Assembly (NCBI RefSeq): GCF_004323735.1
Contig: NZ_CP036455.1
Coordinates: 3,963,101-4,027,100 of the forward strand
DNA length: 64,000 nt
Direction of reading: 5' to 3'
Origin: Streptomonospora litoralis
Lineage (GTDB): Bacteria; Actinomycetota; Actinomycetes; Streptosporangiales; Streptosporangiaceae
A program made the position numbers and the translations under genes. The first letter of the stretch is position 1. The number at the start of each line of letters is the position of its first letter. Below the pieces are notes generated by a model that was not told the DNA's origin, searched no databases, and was given only the letters and a program-made list of their open reading frames with translations. Shown in pieces: positions 52,826-61,609 of this stretch.

Positions 52826-54562
52826 TCATCCGCGTGCGATGCGGTCCTTGGCGGCAAGGCGGTCGTCGGCGAAGCACAGGCGGTAGACCGGCGGCAGCCC
52901 GTTCTCCCATTCGACCAGGTAGTAGCGGCAGGTCGCGCCGGACGGGACCGGAGGCGGGTCGACCAGCTCGTCGGCCGGGTAGTCGAAGCGCGGCAGCATG
53001 CGCTCGACGGCGGCCCGCTCCTGGCCGATGCTCAGCCGCGCGTAGTCCTGCGGCGGCAGCACCGAGTTCGTCCCGAGGTACCAGAGCACCCCGAACCCGG
53101 CGACGGCGACCAACGCCACCAGGGCCGCCGGCACGGCCAGTGCCGCCGCCAGTCGCCGCCGGGCGCCGCGGCGCGCGCCGTGCAGCCGCCGGGCCGTCTC
53201 CGTTCCGGCCGGAGCCGGATCGGCCGGTGCGTCCGCGGTGTCGGGGATGCGGGCACTCACCCCGAAACCGCGCCGGCGGCCGGAGCCGCCGACCGCGCCG
53301 CCGGGCCCGCCGCCCTCGGCCTCGGTACTCCCACCGGCGTTGAAGTCTCCGCCCATACCCTCGACGAGGGTGCGCAGACCGGCCAGGCCCGACCCGCCCT
53401 CCGCCGCCTGTGGTGTCTTCGGCGACCCCGGGGAGCTTGCCGTAGCGCCGGTGTCGGAAACCAGCACGGTCGTCGAACCGCCCGAATCGCCGTCTTCGCG
53501 GACCATTCGGACGGTCACGGCGGCGCCCGGGGCGTGCCGGGCCGCGTTGGTCAGTGCCTCGCGGACGACGCGGTGGGCGGCGCGGCCGGCCGGGGATGCC
53601 GGGTCGGTGTCGGGGCCCTCGCGGATCAGGTGCGCGCTCAAGCCGGCGCGCACCGCGCGGTCGACGAGGACGGAGACATCCTCGACAGTTTCGCCGGACG
53701 TGGGCATGCCGGACATGCCGTGCTCGCCGGGTCGCTGAGCACCCTCGGGCTCCGAGTGCTCCGCGTTCTCGCGCAATACCCCGATGATCTCGCGCAGCCG
53801 CAGATTGGCCCCGTGCGCGGCCGCGCGGAGCTCCGTGGCGGCCCCGCGCGCTCCGTCGCCTTCGGGCGCCATCTCCAGCGCAGCGGCGCGTACCGCGATC
53901 AACGCCAGCTCGTGGCCCAGCGAGTCGTGCATCTCGGTTGCGATGCGGGAGCGCTCGCGCAGCCGCGCGCGTTCGGCGTCGAGGTCGCGGGCGCGTTCCA
54001 TGCGGTCGGCGATCTCCCAGCCGGCGGTGCGCAGCTCGGCGTGGCGGCGCCAGTAGCGGCCCATCAACCAGGGGGCGATCACGATGGCGACGAGCACCGC
54101 GACCGCGCCCGCCCAGTCGATGATCCCGGTCAGAGTCTCCCGCGCGTCGCCGAGGCGCGCCGAGGCGAGGGCGTAGGCCGCCAAGGCGGCCAGCGCCGCG
54201 GTGGAGACCATCGCGACGACGGGGACCGAGCGCTCCGACCGGCGCCCGGCCGAGAACGCGAGGACGGCACACGGCACCAGATAGGCCGTGACGAACGAGG
54301 TGGCCGGTGTAAGCGCGATCGCGACCGCCTGGGTGAGCAGCGCTCCCAGGACGATCCCGAGCGCGGTGAAGGGGCGCGGCCCGCGCAGCACGAAGGCCAC
54401 CGCGAGCAGCGCCGCGACCACCGCGACTTCGGGGACCGGAGCGGCCCGCACGTCCCCCGCCTCGACGCTGATCAGCCCGGTGCAGCCGCCCCACAGCACG
54501 ATGCCGACCACCACCCCTGCGCGGCCGGGCACAGCCGTCCGGGACAGCCATCCGTTTCGCAT
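52826..54562 (-). CDS. Sensor histidine kinase with C-terminal extracytoplasmic domain (module 1)
   Basis: This 578-residue protein has about six N-terminal helices, then the HisKA_3 motif RSRIATEMHDSLGHELALI, a GHKL ATPase (REALTNAARHAPGAA, VLVSDTGA, GSGLAGLRTLVEGMG), then unusually another helix (AVPAALVALVAVAGFGVLWYL, near residue 470) and about 85 more residues. That tail (YARLSIGQERAAVERMLP, CRYYLVEW, YRLCFADDRLAAKD) has a counterpart in the module 2 kinase and should lie outside the membrane. Two cysteines could form a disulfide. The ATG at 54562 follows a short leader. The likely partner is the regulator at 51172. Confidence 0.83.
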   Translation of the reverse strand: MRNGWLSRTAVPGRAGVVVGIVLWGGCTGLISVEAGDVRAAPVPEVAVVAALLAVAFVLRGPRPFTALGIVLGALLTQAVAIALTPATSFVTAYLVPCAVLAFSAGRRSERSVPVVAMVSTAALAALAAYALASARLGDARETLTGIIDWAGAVAVLVAIVIAPWLMGRYWRRHAELRTAGWEIADRMERARDLDAERARLRERSRIATEMHDSLGHELALIAVRAAALEMAPEGDGARGAATELRAAAHGANLRLREIIGVLRENAEHSEPEGAQRPGEHGMSGMPTSGETVEDVSVLVDRAVRAGLSAHLIREGPDTDPASPAGRAAHRVVREALTNAARHAPGAAVTVRMVREDGDSGGSTTVLVSDTGATASSPGSPKTPQAAEGGSGLAGLRTLVEGMGGDFNAGGSTEAEGGGPGGAVGGSGRRRGFGVSARIPDTADAPADPAPAGTETARRLHGARRGARRRLAAALAVPAALVALVAVAGFGVLWYLGTNSVLPPQDYARLSIGQERAAVERMLPRFDYPADELVDPPPVPSGATCRYYLVEWENGLPPVYRLCFADDRLAAKDRIARG

Positions 54563-54870
54563 ACCCGCAAGCGTAGGTGCGCTGCTACGAGGCACGCCTG
54601 CCCCACTGCTGCACCGCTGTGCACCGCAGGGTCCCGCAGTTGCAGACAAGGCGAGACCACGGCCCCGGCGGGTTCGGCCCGCGGTCTCCGGGTCAGTTGC
54701 CCGCCGGTAGCGGCCGACGGGGGCGACTCGGTCCGCTGTCCAGGAGCACCTCGTTGAAGTGGTGCGCACCCCGAGAGATCGGGTGCTACCGCCTCCGGCT
54801 CCCGACCGGAATCCGCACGGCCGTCCTCAAGCCGGGCCCCGAGCACCGCCGCCTGCGGGCAGGGCTCACC
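54563..54870. other. 308-base divergent gap
   Basis: I see no gene, strong repeat or recognisable promoter here, apart from the short leader of the minus-strand kinase. Confidence 0.4.
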
Positions 54871-55245
54871 ATGGGGGCGGGTGCGACGGCGAGCGGGGAG
54901 GAGGGCGGATTGTCCGATGGAACGGGGCGCCGCCGCGCGCGAAGATCCGCGCTGGGGCAGAAGGCCGTGTGGGCGGCGGCCGTGCTCGGTTGCGGGGCGG
55001 CCGCGGTGCTCGCCGTCCTCGCTCCGCGGCCGCCGGTCCTGTGGTGGTGCGCTGCCGCGGTGCTGCTGACCGTGCTGCCGCTGCTGGTTCCCGTGCGGAT
55101 GCGCCCGCTCACCGCCGGCGCCGCGGCGGTGGTGCTGCTCGCCGGTATCGGCCTCGCGCTGCTCTCCATCGGGCCCTACTTCCTGCCCGCCCTGGCGGCC
55201 CTGGCCGTCGGCGCCATCGCCGACGCCACCGCCCGGCGCCGCTGA
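54871..55245 (+). CDS. Small membrane protein of unknown function
   Basis: Up to 124 residues, with three hydrophobic segments (AVWAAAVLGCGAAAVLAVLA, VLWWCAAAVLLTVLPLLVPV and AAAVVLLAGIGLALLSIGPYFLPALAALAVGAIA) after a polar Arg-rich N-terminus. I do not recognise it. The ATG at 54871 is used, but a TTG at 54910 has the much stronger GGGGAGGAGG just upstream and would give 111 residues. It lies between the module 1 kinase and a permease fragment. Confidence 0.55.
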   Translation: MGAGATASGEEGGLSDGTGRRRARRSALGQKAVWAAAVLGCGAAAVLAVLAPRPPVLWWCAAAVLLTVLPLLVPVRMRPLTAGAAAVVLLAGIGLALLSIGPYFLPALAALAVGAIADATARRR

Positions 55246-55255
55246 ACCGCCCGGC

Positions 55256-55414
55256 TCAAGCGTCGCGGCGCCGCAGCACCGCCACCGCCGCCCCCAGCGG
55301 CAGCAGGACGTAGGCCGCCATGAGCGCCAGCGCGGCCGCCGGCGGCAGGAGCCCTTCGAAGGCCGGCCCGGGGTAGGTGTCACCGAGCCACTGGTAGGGG
55401 AGGTTGCCGGGCAT
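55256..55414 (-). pseudogene. Remnant of an ABC-2 permease C-terminus
   Basis: This 52-residue frame ends LPPAAALALMAAYVLLPLGAAVAVLRRRDA, which resembles the last helix and RRRD end of ABC-2 permeases; the module 2 permease ends with LLARRDA. No start signal or earlier helices remain upstream. It looks like the tail of a deleted permease gene on the strand opposite to the intact exporters. An unrelated small ORF cannot be excluded. Confidence 0.45.
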
Positions 55415-55605
55415 CGGGGCTGGTCGCACCCGCCGCGGGGGGCTGAGGGCCGCCCCGCGGCACCCGTCCTTCGGCGGTGCTCGGGCACCGCTCCCCCTGT
55501 CGAAAGTCGGTGTCGGCCGCTGCCGTTCGCGCACTGCGGCTTGCCGGGGCGACTCCGTAGTGTCGTCGGCGTCAACACAGCGAGGAGAACGAGGAGAGCG
55601 CCACC

Positions 55606-56574
55606 GTGATAAGCCTGCGGGACCTGACGAAACGCTACGGGGGCAAGGTGGTCGTCGACCGGCTCTCGGTTGACCTGGCGCCCGGCAAGGTGACCGGGTT
55701 CCTCGGCCCGAACGGAGCCGGCAAGTCGACCACGATGCGGATGGTGATGGGCCTGGACCACCCTTCGGCCGGCCAGGCGCTCATCGACGGCAAGCACTAC
55801 GCGGAGCTGCGCCACCCCATGCGCCGGATCGGCGCGCTGCTGGACGCCAAGGCGGTGCACCCCGGCCGCACCGCCCGCAACCACCTCACAGCGATGGCGC
55901 GCAGCAACGGGCTGCCGCTGCGCCGCGTCGACGAGGTGCTGGAGACGGTGGGCCTGACCGAGGTCGCCAACCGCCGGGCCGGCAAGTTCTCGCTGGGCAT
56001 GGGCCAGCGGCTGGGCATCGCCGGGGCGCTGCTGGGAGACCCGGAGATCCTCATGTTCGACGAGCCGGTCAACGGCCTCGACCCCGACGGTGTGCGCTGG
56101 GTCCGCGGGCTGATGCGCTCGCTGGCGGCGGAGGGCCGTACGATCTTCGTCTCCAGCCATCTGATGAGCGAGATGCAGACGACCGCCGACCAGCTCGTGG
56201 TCATCGGCAAGGGCAAGCTCATCGCCGACGCCCCCATCTCCGAGGTCATCGAACGCAGCTCGCTCACGGCGGTGCGGGTGCGCACGCCTTCGCCCGAGGA
56301 GCTGGAGAAGCAGCTGCTGGTGGCGGGTATGCGGGTGGAGAACCGCGGCAGTGACGAGCTGATCGTGCACGGCGGGACGCTGGACGCGATCGGCGGCGTG
56401 GCCCACCAGACGGGCGTGCGGCTGAACGAGCTCAGTCCGCGCTCCGCCTCGCTGGAGCAGGCGTACATGGAGCTGACGGCCTCCAGCGTGGAGTTCGGGG
56501 CGCCCTCGGCTCCGGCGGCCGACGGCGCGCAGAGCGGACATGCGGACGGCCTCGACGAGAAGGAGCGGGTGTGA
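55606..56574 (+). CDS. ABC transporter ATP-binding protein (module 2)
   Basis: This 322-residue ATPase has Walker A GPNGAGKSTTMRM near residue 37, signature GKFSLGMGQRLG, Walker B LMFDEPVNGLDPDG and SSHLMSEMQ. The C-terminal extension (about residues 220-322) matches the layout of its paralogue at 47773. The GTG start has GGAG 7-10 bases upstream. The stop overlaps the permease GTG. The adjacent kinase-regulator pair on the other strand is the likely control system, the arrangement typical of exporters that respond to envelope-active compounds. Confidence 0.87.
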   Translation: MISLRDLTKRYGGKVVVDRLSVDLAPGKVTGFLGPNGAGKSTTMRMVMGLDHPSAGQALIDGKHYAELRHPMRRIGALLDAKAVHPGRTARNHLTAMARSNGLPLRRVDEVLETVGLTEVANRRAGKFSLGMGQRLGIAGALLGDPEILMFDEPVNGLDPDGVRWVRGLMRSLAAEGRTIFVSSHLMSEMQTTADQLVVIGKGKLIADAPISEVIERSSLTAVRVRTPSPEELEKQLLVAGMRVENRGSDELIVHGGTLDAIGGVAHQTGVRLNELSPRSASLEQAYMELTASSVEFGAPSAPAADGAQSGHADGLDEKERV

Positions 56575-57380
56575 CCATGGCGGCGACGGCACAGGAGGGA
56601 CAGGTGCGGCGGAGCGCGCCGCAGCAGGAGAGCGGCGGCGGGCTGCCCGGCGCCGTGGCGGCGGAGTGGAGCAAGCTGTGGGGGCTGCGCTCCACCTGGC
56701 TGTGCCTGGCGGTGGCGGTGGCGGCCACCGGCGGCACCGCGCTGCTGGGGGCGCTGGCCATGGAGGCCAGCGACACCGTCGGCGACCGGGTGCAGGCCAA
56801 CGGGCTGGTCTCCATGTCGATCATGCTCTCGCAGTTCGCGATGGTCGCCGTCGCCTCGCTGATCGTCACCGGCGAGTACGCGACCGGAGCGATGCGCACG
56901 ACGCTGACGACGGTACCGCGGCGCGGCCGCATGCTGCTGGCCAAGACCGCGGTGCTGGGCGTCGTGTCGTTCGTGACCGGATGCCTGGCCGGGGCGTCGA
57001 CGATGGCTGCGGGCGTGGCCGTCTTCGGCGACGCGATGGTCTTCGAGACCGCGCCCGTTGTGCACGCGGTCGTGGGCACCGGCGGCTACATGGCGGGGGT
57101 CTCCCTGTTCACCATGGGCCTGGGTGTGCTGACCCGCAGCACCGCGGGCGCGATCACCGCAGCGATCGGCGTGCTGATGGCGCTCCCGACGATCAGCACG
57201 ATGATCGGCAACGAGACCGTCAGCGCGGTCGTCGACCGCATGCCCGCGACCGCCGGGCTGCCGCTGATGACCGGGATAGAGGACCCGTACGGCTGGGGTG
57301 TGGGCACGCTGTGGCTGGCGGGCTGGGCGCTGCTCGCTCTCGCGGCCGGCTGGGCGCTGCTGGCCCGGCGCGACGCCTGA
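56571..57380 (+). CDS. ABC-2 type permease (module 2)
   Basis: This 269-residue protein has about six helices. AEWSKLWGLRSTWLCLAVAVA is the entry region and GEYATGAMRTTLTTVPRRGRMLLAKTAVLG the ATPase-contacting loop, parallel to the module 1 permease. It ends with LLARRDA. The GTG at 56571 overlaps the ATPase stop and has AGGAG at a good distance; an ATG two codons later is equally possible. Confidence 0.84.
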   Translation: MTMAATAQEGQVRRSAPQQESGGGLPGAVAAEWSKLWGLRSTWLCLAVAVAATGGTALLGALAMEASDTVGDRVQANGLVSMSIMLSQFAMVAVASLIVTGEYATGAMRTTLTTVPRRGRMLLAKTAVLGVVSFVTGCLAGASTMAAGVAVFGDAMVFETAPVVHAVVGTGGYMAGVSLFTMGLGVLTRSTAGAITAAIGVLMALPTISTMIGNETVSAVVDRMPATAGLPLMTGIEDPYGWGVGTLWLAGWALLALAAGWALLARRDA

Positions 57381-57401
57381 GCCTCCCGAGCCGCCCGGAT
57401 C

Positions 57402-57437
57402 CGCGGCGGCCCGCCCGGGACGGTGCGGGCCGCCGCG
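57402..57437. terminator. Terminator of the module 2 exporter operon
   Basis: A 13-base perfect stem (57402-57414 with 57425-57437) and a 10-base loop are followed by TTT. It lies between convergent genes. Confidence 0.75.
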
Positions 57438-57530
57438 TTTCGTGGCGGGCCGTGCGGTGGCGGGGCTCCGGCGGCAACCCGCCCCTGAACCGACCGGAGA
57501 GTCCCCGCCCGTCCGTCCGGAAGGCAATGC

Positions 57531-58190
57531 CTACCCTTCAGCCTCCACCAGGCCCGCCTCGTAGGCGAGGATCGCCGCCTGGACGCGGTTGCGCAGGCCC
57601 AGGCGGTTCAGGATGGCGCTCACGTAGCTCTTGACCGTGCCTTCCACCAGGTACAGGCGGCCGGCGATCTCGGCGTTGGACAGCCCGGCTCCCACCAGCG
57701 CCAGCACGTCCTGCTCCCGCGCCGTCAGCTCGGCGGTGCGGGCGCGTGCCTCGGCGCCGCGGCTCATCCGGCCGCCGCTGAGCTCGTCGATGACGTGGCG
57801 GGCCACCCGCGGCGCGAGGTAGGCGGCGCCGTCGGCCACCGCGCGCACGCCCGCCACCAGCTCGCGCGGGTCGCCCGCCTTGAGCAGGAACCCCGCCGCG
57901 CCCTCGCTGAGCGCACGGGAGATGTAGGCGTCCTCGTCGAAGGTCGTCAGGATCACCACGGCGGTGTCGGGGACCTCCCGGCGGATCTCCGCGGCCGCGC
58001 TGAGCCCGTCGAGCCGGGGCATGCGGATGTCCAGCAGGGCGACATCGGGGCGGTGGGAGCGCGTCGTCTCGACGGCTTCGCGGCCGTCGGCCGCCTCGGC
58101 GACGACCTCGATGTGCTCGTCGGTCTCCAGGATCGCCCGCACTCCCGCGCGGATCATCGCCTCGTCGTCGGCCAGCAGCACCCGGATCAT
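57531..58190 (-). CDS. LuxR/NarL-family response regulator (module 2)
   Basis: This 219-residue regulator has RVLLADDEAMIRAG, the phosphorylated Asp in ALLDIRMPRLDG, Lys in LLKAGDPRELV, and the LuxR domain LTAREQDVLALVGAGLSNAEIA to GTVKSYVSAILNRLGLRNR. The ATG at 58190 has AAAGGA about 11 bases upstream. It follows its kinase by 110 bases on the same strand and is a close paralogue of the regulator at 51172. It probably activates the module 2 exporter, which it faces convergently. Confidence 0.86.
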   Translation of the reverse strand: MIRVLLADDEAMIRAGVRAILETDEHIEVVAEAADGREAVETTRSHRPDVALLDIRMPRLDGLSAAAEIRREVPDTAVVILTTFDEDAYISRALSEGAAGFLLKAGDPRELVAGVRAVADGAAYLAPRVARHVIDELSGGRMSRGAEARARTAELTAREQDVLALVGAGLSNAEIAGRLYLVEGTVKSYVSAILNRLGLRNRVQAAILAYEAGLVEAEG

Positions 58191-58300
58191 CGGGGCCAGT
58201 CCTTTCTTACGCCGTTGTGCCGATGCCCGTCGCCGCGGACGCCGGCCGGTTCTGGTCGGCTGCGCCGCCGCGCCGACGGGGCCGGGCCGGTCGGGGCCGC

Positions 58301-59971
58301 TCAGGGGTCGGCGTCGGGGTAGGGCCCCAACTCGGGCAGGGAGTCCTTCGCCACCAGTTCGCCGCCGCCGAAGCACAGCCGGTAGACGCTGTACTCACCG
58401 CCGGGGAACCCGTGGTAGGACCGGTAGTAGCGGCAGTCGTACCGGCCGGCGGCGGCGCTGTCGTCGCGTTCCGCCGCCGGATCGTACTGCTGCCAGGGCA
58501 GCTCGGGCTCCACCTGCGCCAGGGGGGCGCCCAACCGCAGCCCGGCGTATTTGTCGGGTTCCAGAGTCGCCGAGTTCAGGCGCAGGTACGTGCCGCCCGC
58601 GGCGAACCCGGCCCCGCATATCAGCAGCACCACGGCGGCCGCGGCCATCTGCAGGGTGCGGCGGCGCAGGCCCCGCTGGGCGGCGCGCATCTGCTCGTCG
58701 GCCGCGAAGGACTCCGCTTCGCCTGCTGGGTCGGCGGCGTCCGCGCCCGCGGGGCCGCCCGCGGCCGTGAACCGCGCGACGACGGTGAAGCCGCCGCCGC
58801 GCGCGCCCGCCTCCAGGGATCCGCCGGACAGCCGGACGCGTTCGCCCAGCCCGACGAGGCCGCGCCCGCCGCGCGCCGACTCCGCCGACTCCGCCGGCTG
58901 CGCGGCCGCCGCGGGCGGGGCGTTGTTGGCGACCGTGACGACCGTCTCATCGGCCGCGCGTTCCAGGACCACCCGCACCGGCGCCCCCGGCGCGTGCTTG
59001 GTGGCGTTGGTGATCCCTTCCTGCACGACCCGGTGGGCCGCCCGGTCGACCATGGGGGCGACGGCCTCCCAGTCGCCGCTGCGCTCCAGCACCACTTCGA
59101 CGCCGGAGCGGCGCGCGCGGTCGACGACCTCGGCGATCTCCTCCCCGGCGGGTGCGGTGGGCGCCGTCGGCGCGTCCTCGCCGGACTCCCGCAGGACGCC
59201 GACGATCTCCCGCAGCCGCTCGGTGGCCGTGGTCGCGCTTTCCCGCAGCTCGCCCGCCGCGTTGCGGTGCCGATCGGCCAGGTCGGGAGCCAATTCCAGC
59301 GCGCCCGCCCGCAGTGCGATGAGGCTCAACTCGTGTCCGAGGGAATCGTGCATGTCCTGAGCGATGCGGGAGCGCTCGCGCAGCCGCGCCTGGTCGGCTG
59401 CGATGCGCTGCTCGCGTTCCAGGTTGCGGGCGCGCTCCCAGCCCGCGTCGTCGAGGTTCTTGCGCTGGCGCCGGTAGCTGCCGACCATCCACGGCAGCAC
59501 GATCGCGAAGACGTAGGTGATCAGCATGCCCGGAACGTCGAGCAGCACCTGCGGATCGGCCGCCACCCGCACGGCGAGCGCCGCAGCCGCGACGCCGCAG
59601 GCCGCGCCCGCAAGCCACACGCGTGGATCGCGCAACCCGAGCAGGTAGCACAGCACCCACACGGCCGGCAGGAAACTCGGAGCCACCGACTCCGACAGCA
59701 CGAGCACCAGCAGCGCACCCGCGATCGGGAAGGGACGGCTCACCGCGATCGCGGTGGCGAGCACGGCCGAACCGATGACCGCCTCGGCGGGCGTGGCCAG
59801 CGAAGGGGCCTGCACCCCCGAGGAGCGTGCGGTGAGCTCCAGTGCCACCGGCAGGCACAGCGCGGCCCACAGCAGCAGGTCCAGCGCGACGGAGCGCAGC
59901 GTGGGACGGCCTGCCAGCGGCCGCACCACCTCGCGTCCCGCCCGTATCGCGGCCGCACCCAGCTGTCTCAT
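58301..59971 (-). CDS. Sensor histidine kinase with C-terminal extracytoplasmic domain (module 2)
   Basis: This 556-residue kinase has N-terminal helices, HisKA_3 motif RSRIAQDMHDSLGHELSLI, ATPase motifs (QEGITNATKHAPGAP, VTVANNAPP, GLVGLGERVRLSGG), then a further helix (AAAAVVLLICGAGFAAGGTYL, near residue 455) and an 80-residue tail with YAGLRLGAPLAQVEPELP, CRYYRSYHGF and YRLCFGGGELVAKD. The tail resembles that of the module 1 kinase in spacing and in the two cysteines. The N-box region lacks the usual DNG-type pattern (VANNAPP), so ATP binding may be altered. The start is ATG 59971. Confidence 0.84.
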   Translation of the reverse strand: MRQLGAAAIRAGREVVRPLAGRPTLRSVALDLLLWAALCLPVALELTARSSGVQAPSLATPAEAVIGSAVLATAIAVSRPFPIAGALLVLVLSESVAPSFLPAVWVLCYLLGLRDPRVWLAGAACGVAAAALAVRVAADPQVLLDVPGMLITYVFAIVLPWMVGSYRRQRKNLDDAGWERARNLEREQRIAADQARLRERSRIAQDMHDSLGHELSLIALRAGALELAPDLADRHRNAAGELRESATTATERLREIVGVLRESGEDAPTAPTAPAGEEIAEVVDRARRSGVEVVLERSGDWEAVAPMVDRAAHRVVQEGITNATKHAPGAPVRVVLERAADETVVTVANNAPPAAAAQPAESAESARGGRGLVGLGERVRLSGGSLEAGARGGGFTVVARFTAAGGPAGADAADPAGEAESFAADEQMRAAQRGLRRRTLQMAAAAVVLLICGAGFAAGGTYLRLNSATLEPDKYAGLRLGAPLAQVEPELPWQQYDPAAERDDSAAAGRYDCRYYRSYHGFPGGEYSVYRLCFGGGELVAKDSLPELGPYPDADP

Positions 59972-60071
59972 CGTGCCGACGCTATCGTCCGCCCGTACTG
60001 CACCGGCACTGCCGAAAGTGGTGGGCCGGCCCACCCTGCCGACCGGAGTGCGCGGCGCGCCGCACCGCGGT

Positions 60072-61313
60072 TCACAGCAGCGGGCGCAGCGGCACCAGCA
60101 GCATTTCGCACAGCTTGGCGACGAGCGGGCGCCCGGACCACTCCTCCAGGGTCAGCAGCCGGGTGTTGGTGGAGTCCTTCGCGAACACACGCTCCAGGTG
60201 GGCGGCCATGTCGTCGTCGAAGACCTCCACGTTGATCTCGTAGTTGCCGGTGAGGCTGATTCGGTCGACGTTGGCCGTGCCGATGGTCGACCAGCGGCCG
60301 TCGATGGTCGCGGTCTTGGCGTGCACCATGGCGTTCTGGAACAGGCACAGCTTCACGCCGCCGCGCAGCAGCTCGCCGTAGAAGCCGCGGGAGAGCCAGT
60401 CGGCGACGACGTGGTTGGAGTGCTCCGGCATCAGGATGCGCACGTCCACACCGCGCTGGGCGGCGCTGATCAGGGCGCGCAGGATCTCCCCGTCGGGGAT
60501 GAAGTACGCCTGGGTGATGTAGACGTGCGAGCGGGCGCGGTCGATGGCCTCCAGGTACATCCCGCGAATGGGATAGATCAGCTGCTCGGGCACGTTGCGG
60601 TAGGCGCGGATGGCCGGCGCCCACTCCGGGGTGCCGGTGTCGGGGATGCGCGGCTGGTCCTCGCCCGCCAGCATGTTCCAGAAGTCGCGGAACGCGTTCT
60701 CCAGTTCCCAGGCCGAGGGCCCGGCGACCCGCAGGTGGGTGTCGCGCCACTTGGTGGCGTACTCCGATCCGACGTTGTAGCCCCCGACGAAGGCCACCTC
60801 GCCGTCCGCGGTGAGGATCTTGCGGTGGTCGCGGCCGCCCTTGCGCAGGTCCAGCAGCAGCAGGCCGGGCCGCAGCAGCGGGTAGGCCAGCACGTGGATG
60901 CCCGGCGGGAAGCGGAAGAAGCTGCTCGGCACCACGAGGTTGGCGAAGGAGTCGTAGACCACGTAGACCTCGACGCCGCGGTCGGCGGCCTCGATCAGCG
61001 CGCGTTTGAACCGGCGCCCGGTGGCGTCGTTCTTGATGATGAACGACGCGAACATGATCCGGTGGCGCGCCCCGCGGATGGCCTCCAGCATGTCGCGGTA
61101 GAGGTCTTCGCCGTAGGTGTAGGTGGTGAGCTCGTTCGCGCCCACGGGGACCGCCTTGGGCGGGGTGCGGGGGAACCCGGAGCGCAGCGGCCGTACGCGC
61201 TTGCGCCACTGGTCGACGCCGATGAGGCCGAGTACCACTGCGAGCTGGGCGGCGAGGAACCCGAGGAGCGCGCGCGTGAGCACGGTGGTCACCGGGATGC
61301 TTTTTCTCGGCAT
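60072..61313 (-). CDS. Phospholipase D family cardiolipin synthase-like protein
   Basis: This 413-residue protein has two HKD motifs, DHRKILTADGEVAFVGGYNVG and MVHAKTATIDGRWSTIGTANVD, the signature of PLD-type cardiolipin synthases, which join two phosphatidylglycerols. An N-terminal helix (TRALLGFLAAQLAVVLGLIGV) anchors it. GGGAGG lies 8 bases before the ATG at 61313. It is transcribed alone, divergent from an alcohol dehydrogenase gene across about 300 bases with an AT-rich patch at 61408-61432. Phospholipid or another phosphodiester could be the substrate. Confidence 0.84.
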   Translation of the reverse strand: MPRKSIPVTTVLTRALLGFLAAQLAVVLGLIGVDQWRKRVRPLRSGFPRTPPKAVPVGANELTTYTYGEDLYRDMLEAIRGARHRIMFASFIIKNDATGRRFKRALIEAADRGVEVYVVYDSFANLVVPSSFFRFPPGIHVLAYPLLRPGLLLLDLRKGGRDHRKILTADGEVAFVGGYNVGSEYATKWRDTHLRVAGPSAWELENAFRDFWNMLAGEDQPRIPDTGTPEWAPAIRAYRNVPEQLIYPIRGMYLEAIDRARSHVYITQAYFIPDGEILRALISAAQRGVDVRILMPEHSNHVVADWLSRGFYGELLRGGVKLCLFQNAMVHAKTATIDGRWSTIGTANVDRISLTGNYEINVEVFDDDMAAHLERVFAKDSTNTRLLTLEEWSGRPLVAKLCEMLLVPLRPLL

Positions 61314-61609
61314 CGTGCTGCCTCCCGTCCGGACTCTGCCTGGTCGGCGCCGTCGGCGCGCCCTTCTCGGGAGCACCGGCGACCGCCCCGGGCGGCGGTG
61401 TCGAACGACGCATTACCGACTATTAACCGTACCCTGCCACCCGCGACCCGGCCGGTCAGGCGCGGCGCCGCCCGTGCGATCGCGCCGATCCGGCGGTCGT
61501 TCGGCGTTGCGCCGTGTCCGGTGCGCGCGGCCGCCGGACCATGGTGGCGGGTGTGCCCGGACGCGGCGCGCCTGCCGGAGCCCGGCCGACGCCGTAGAAG
61601 GGAGACGCC

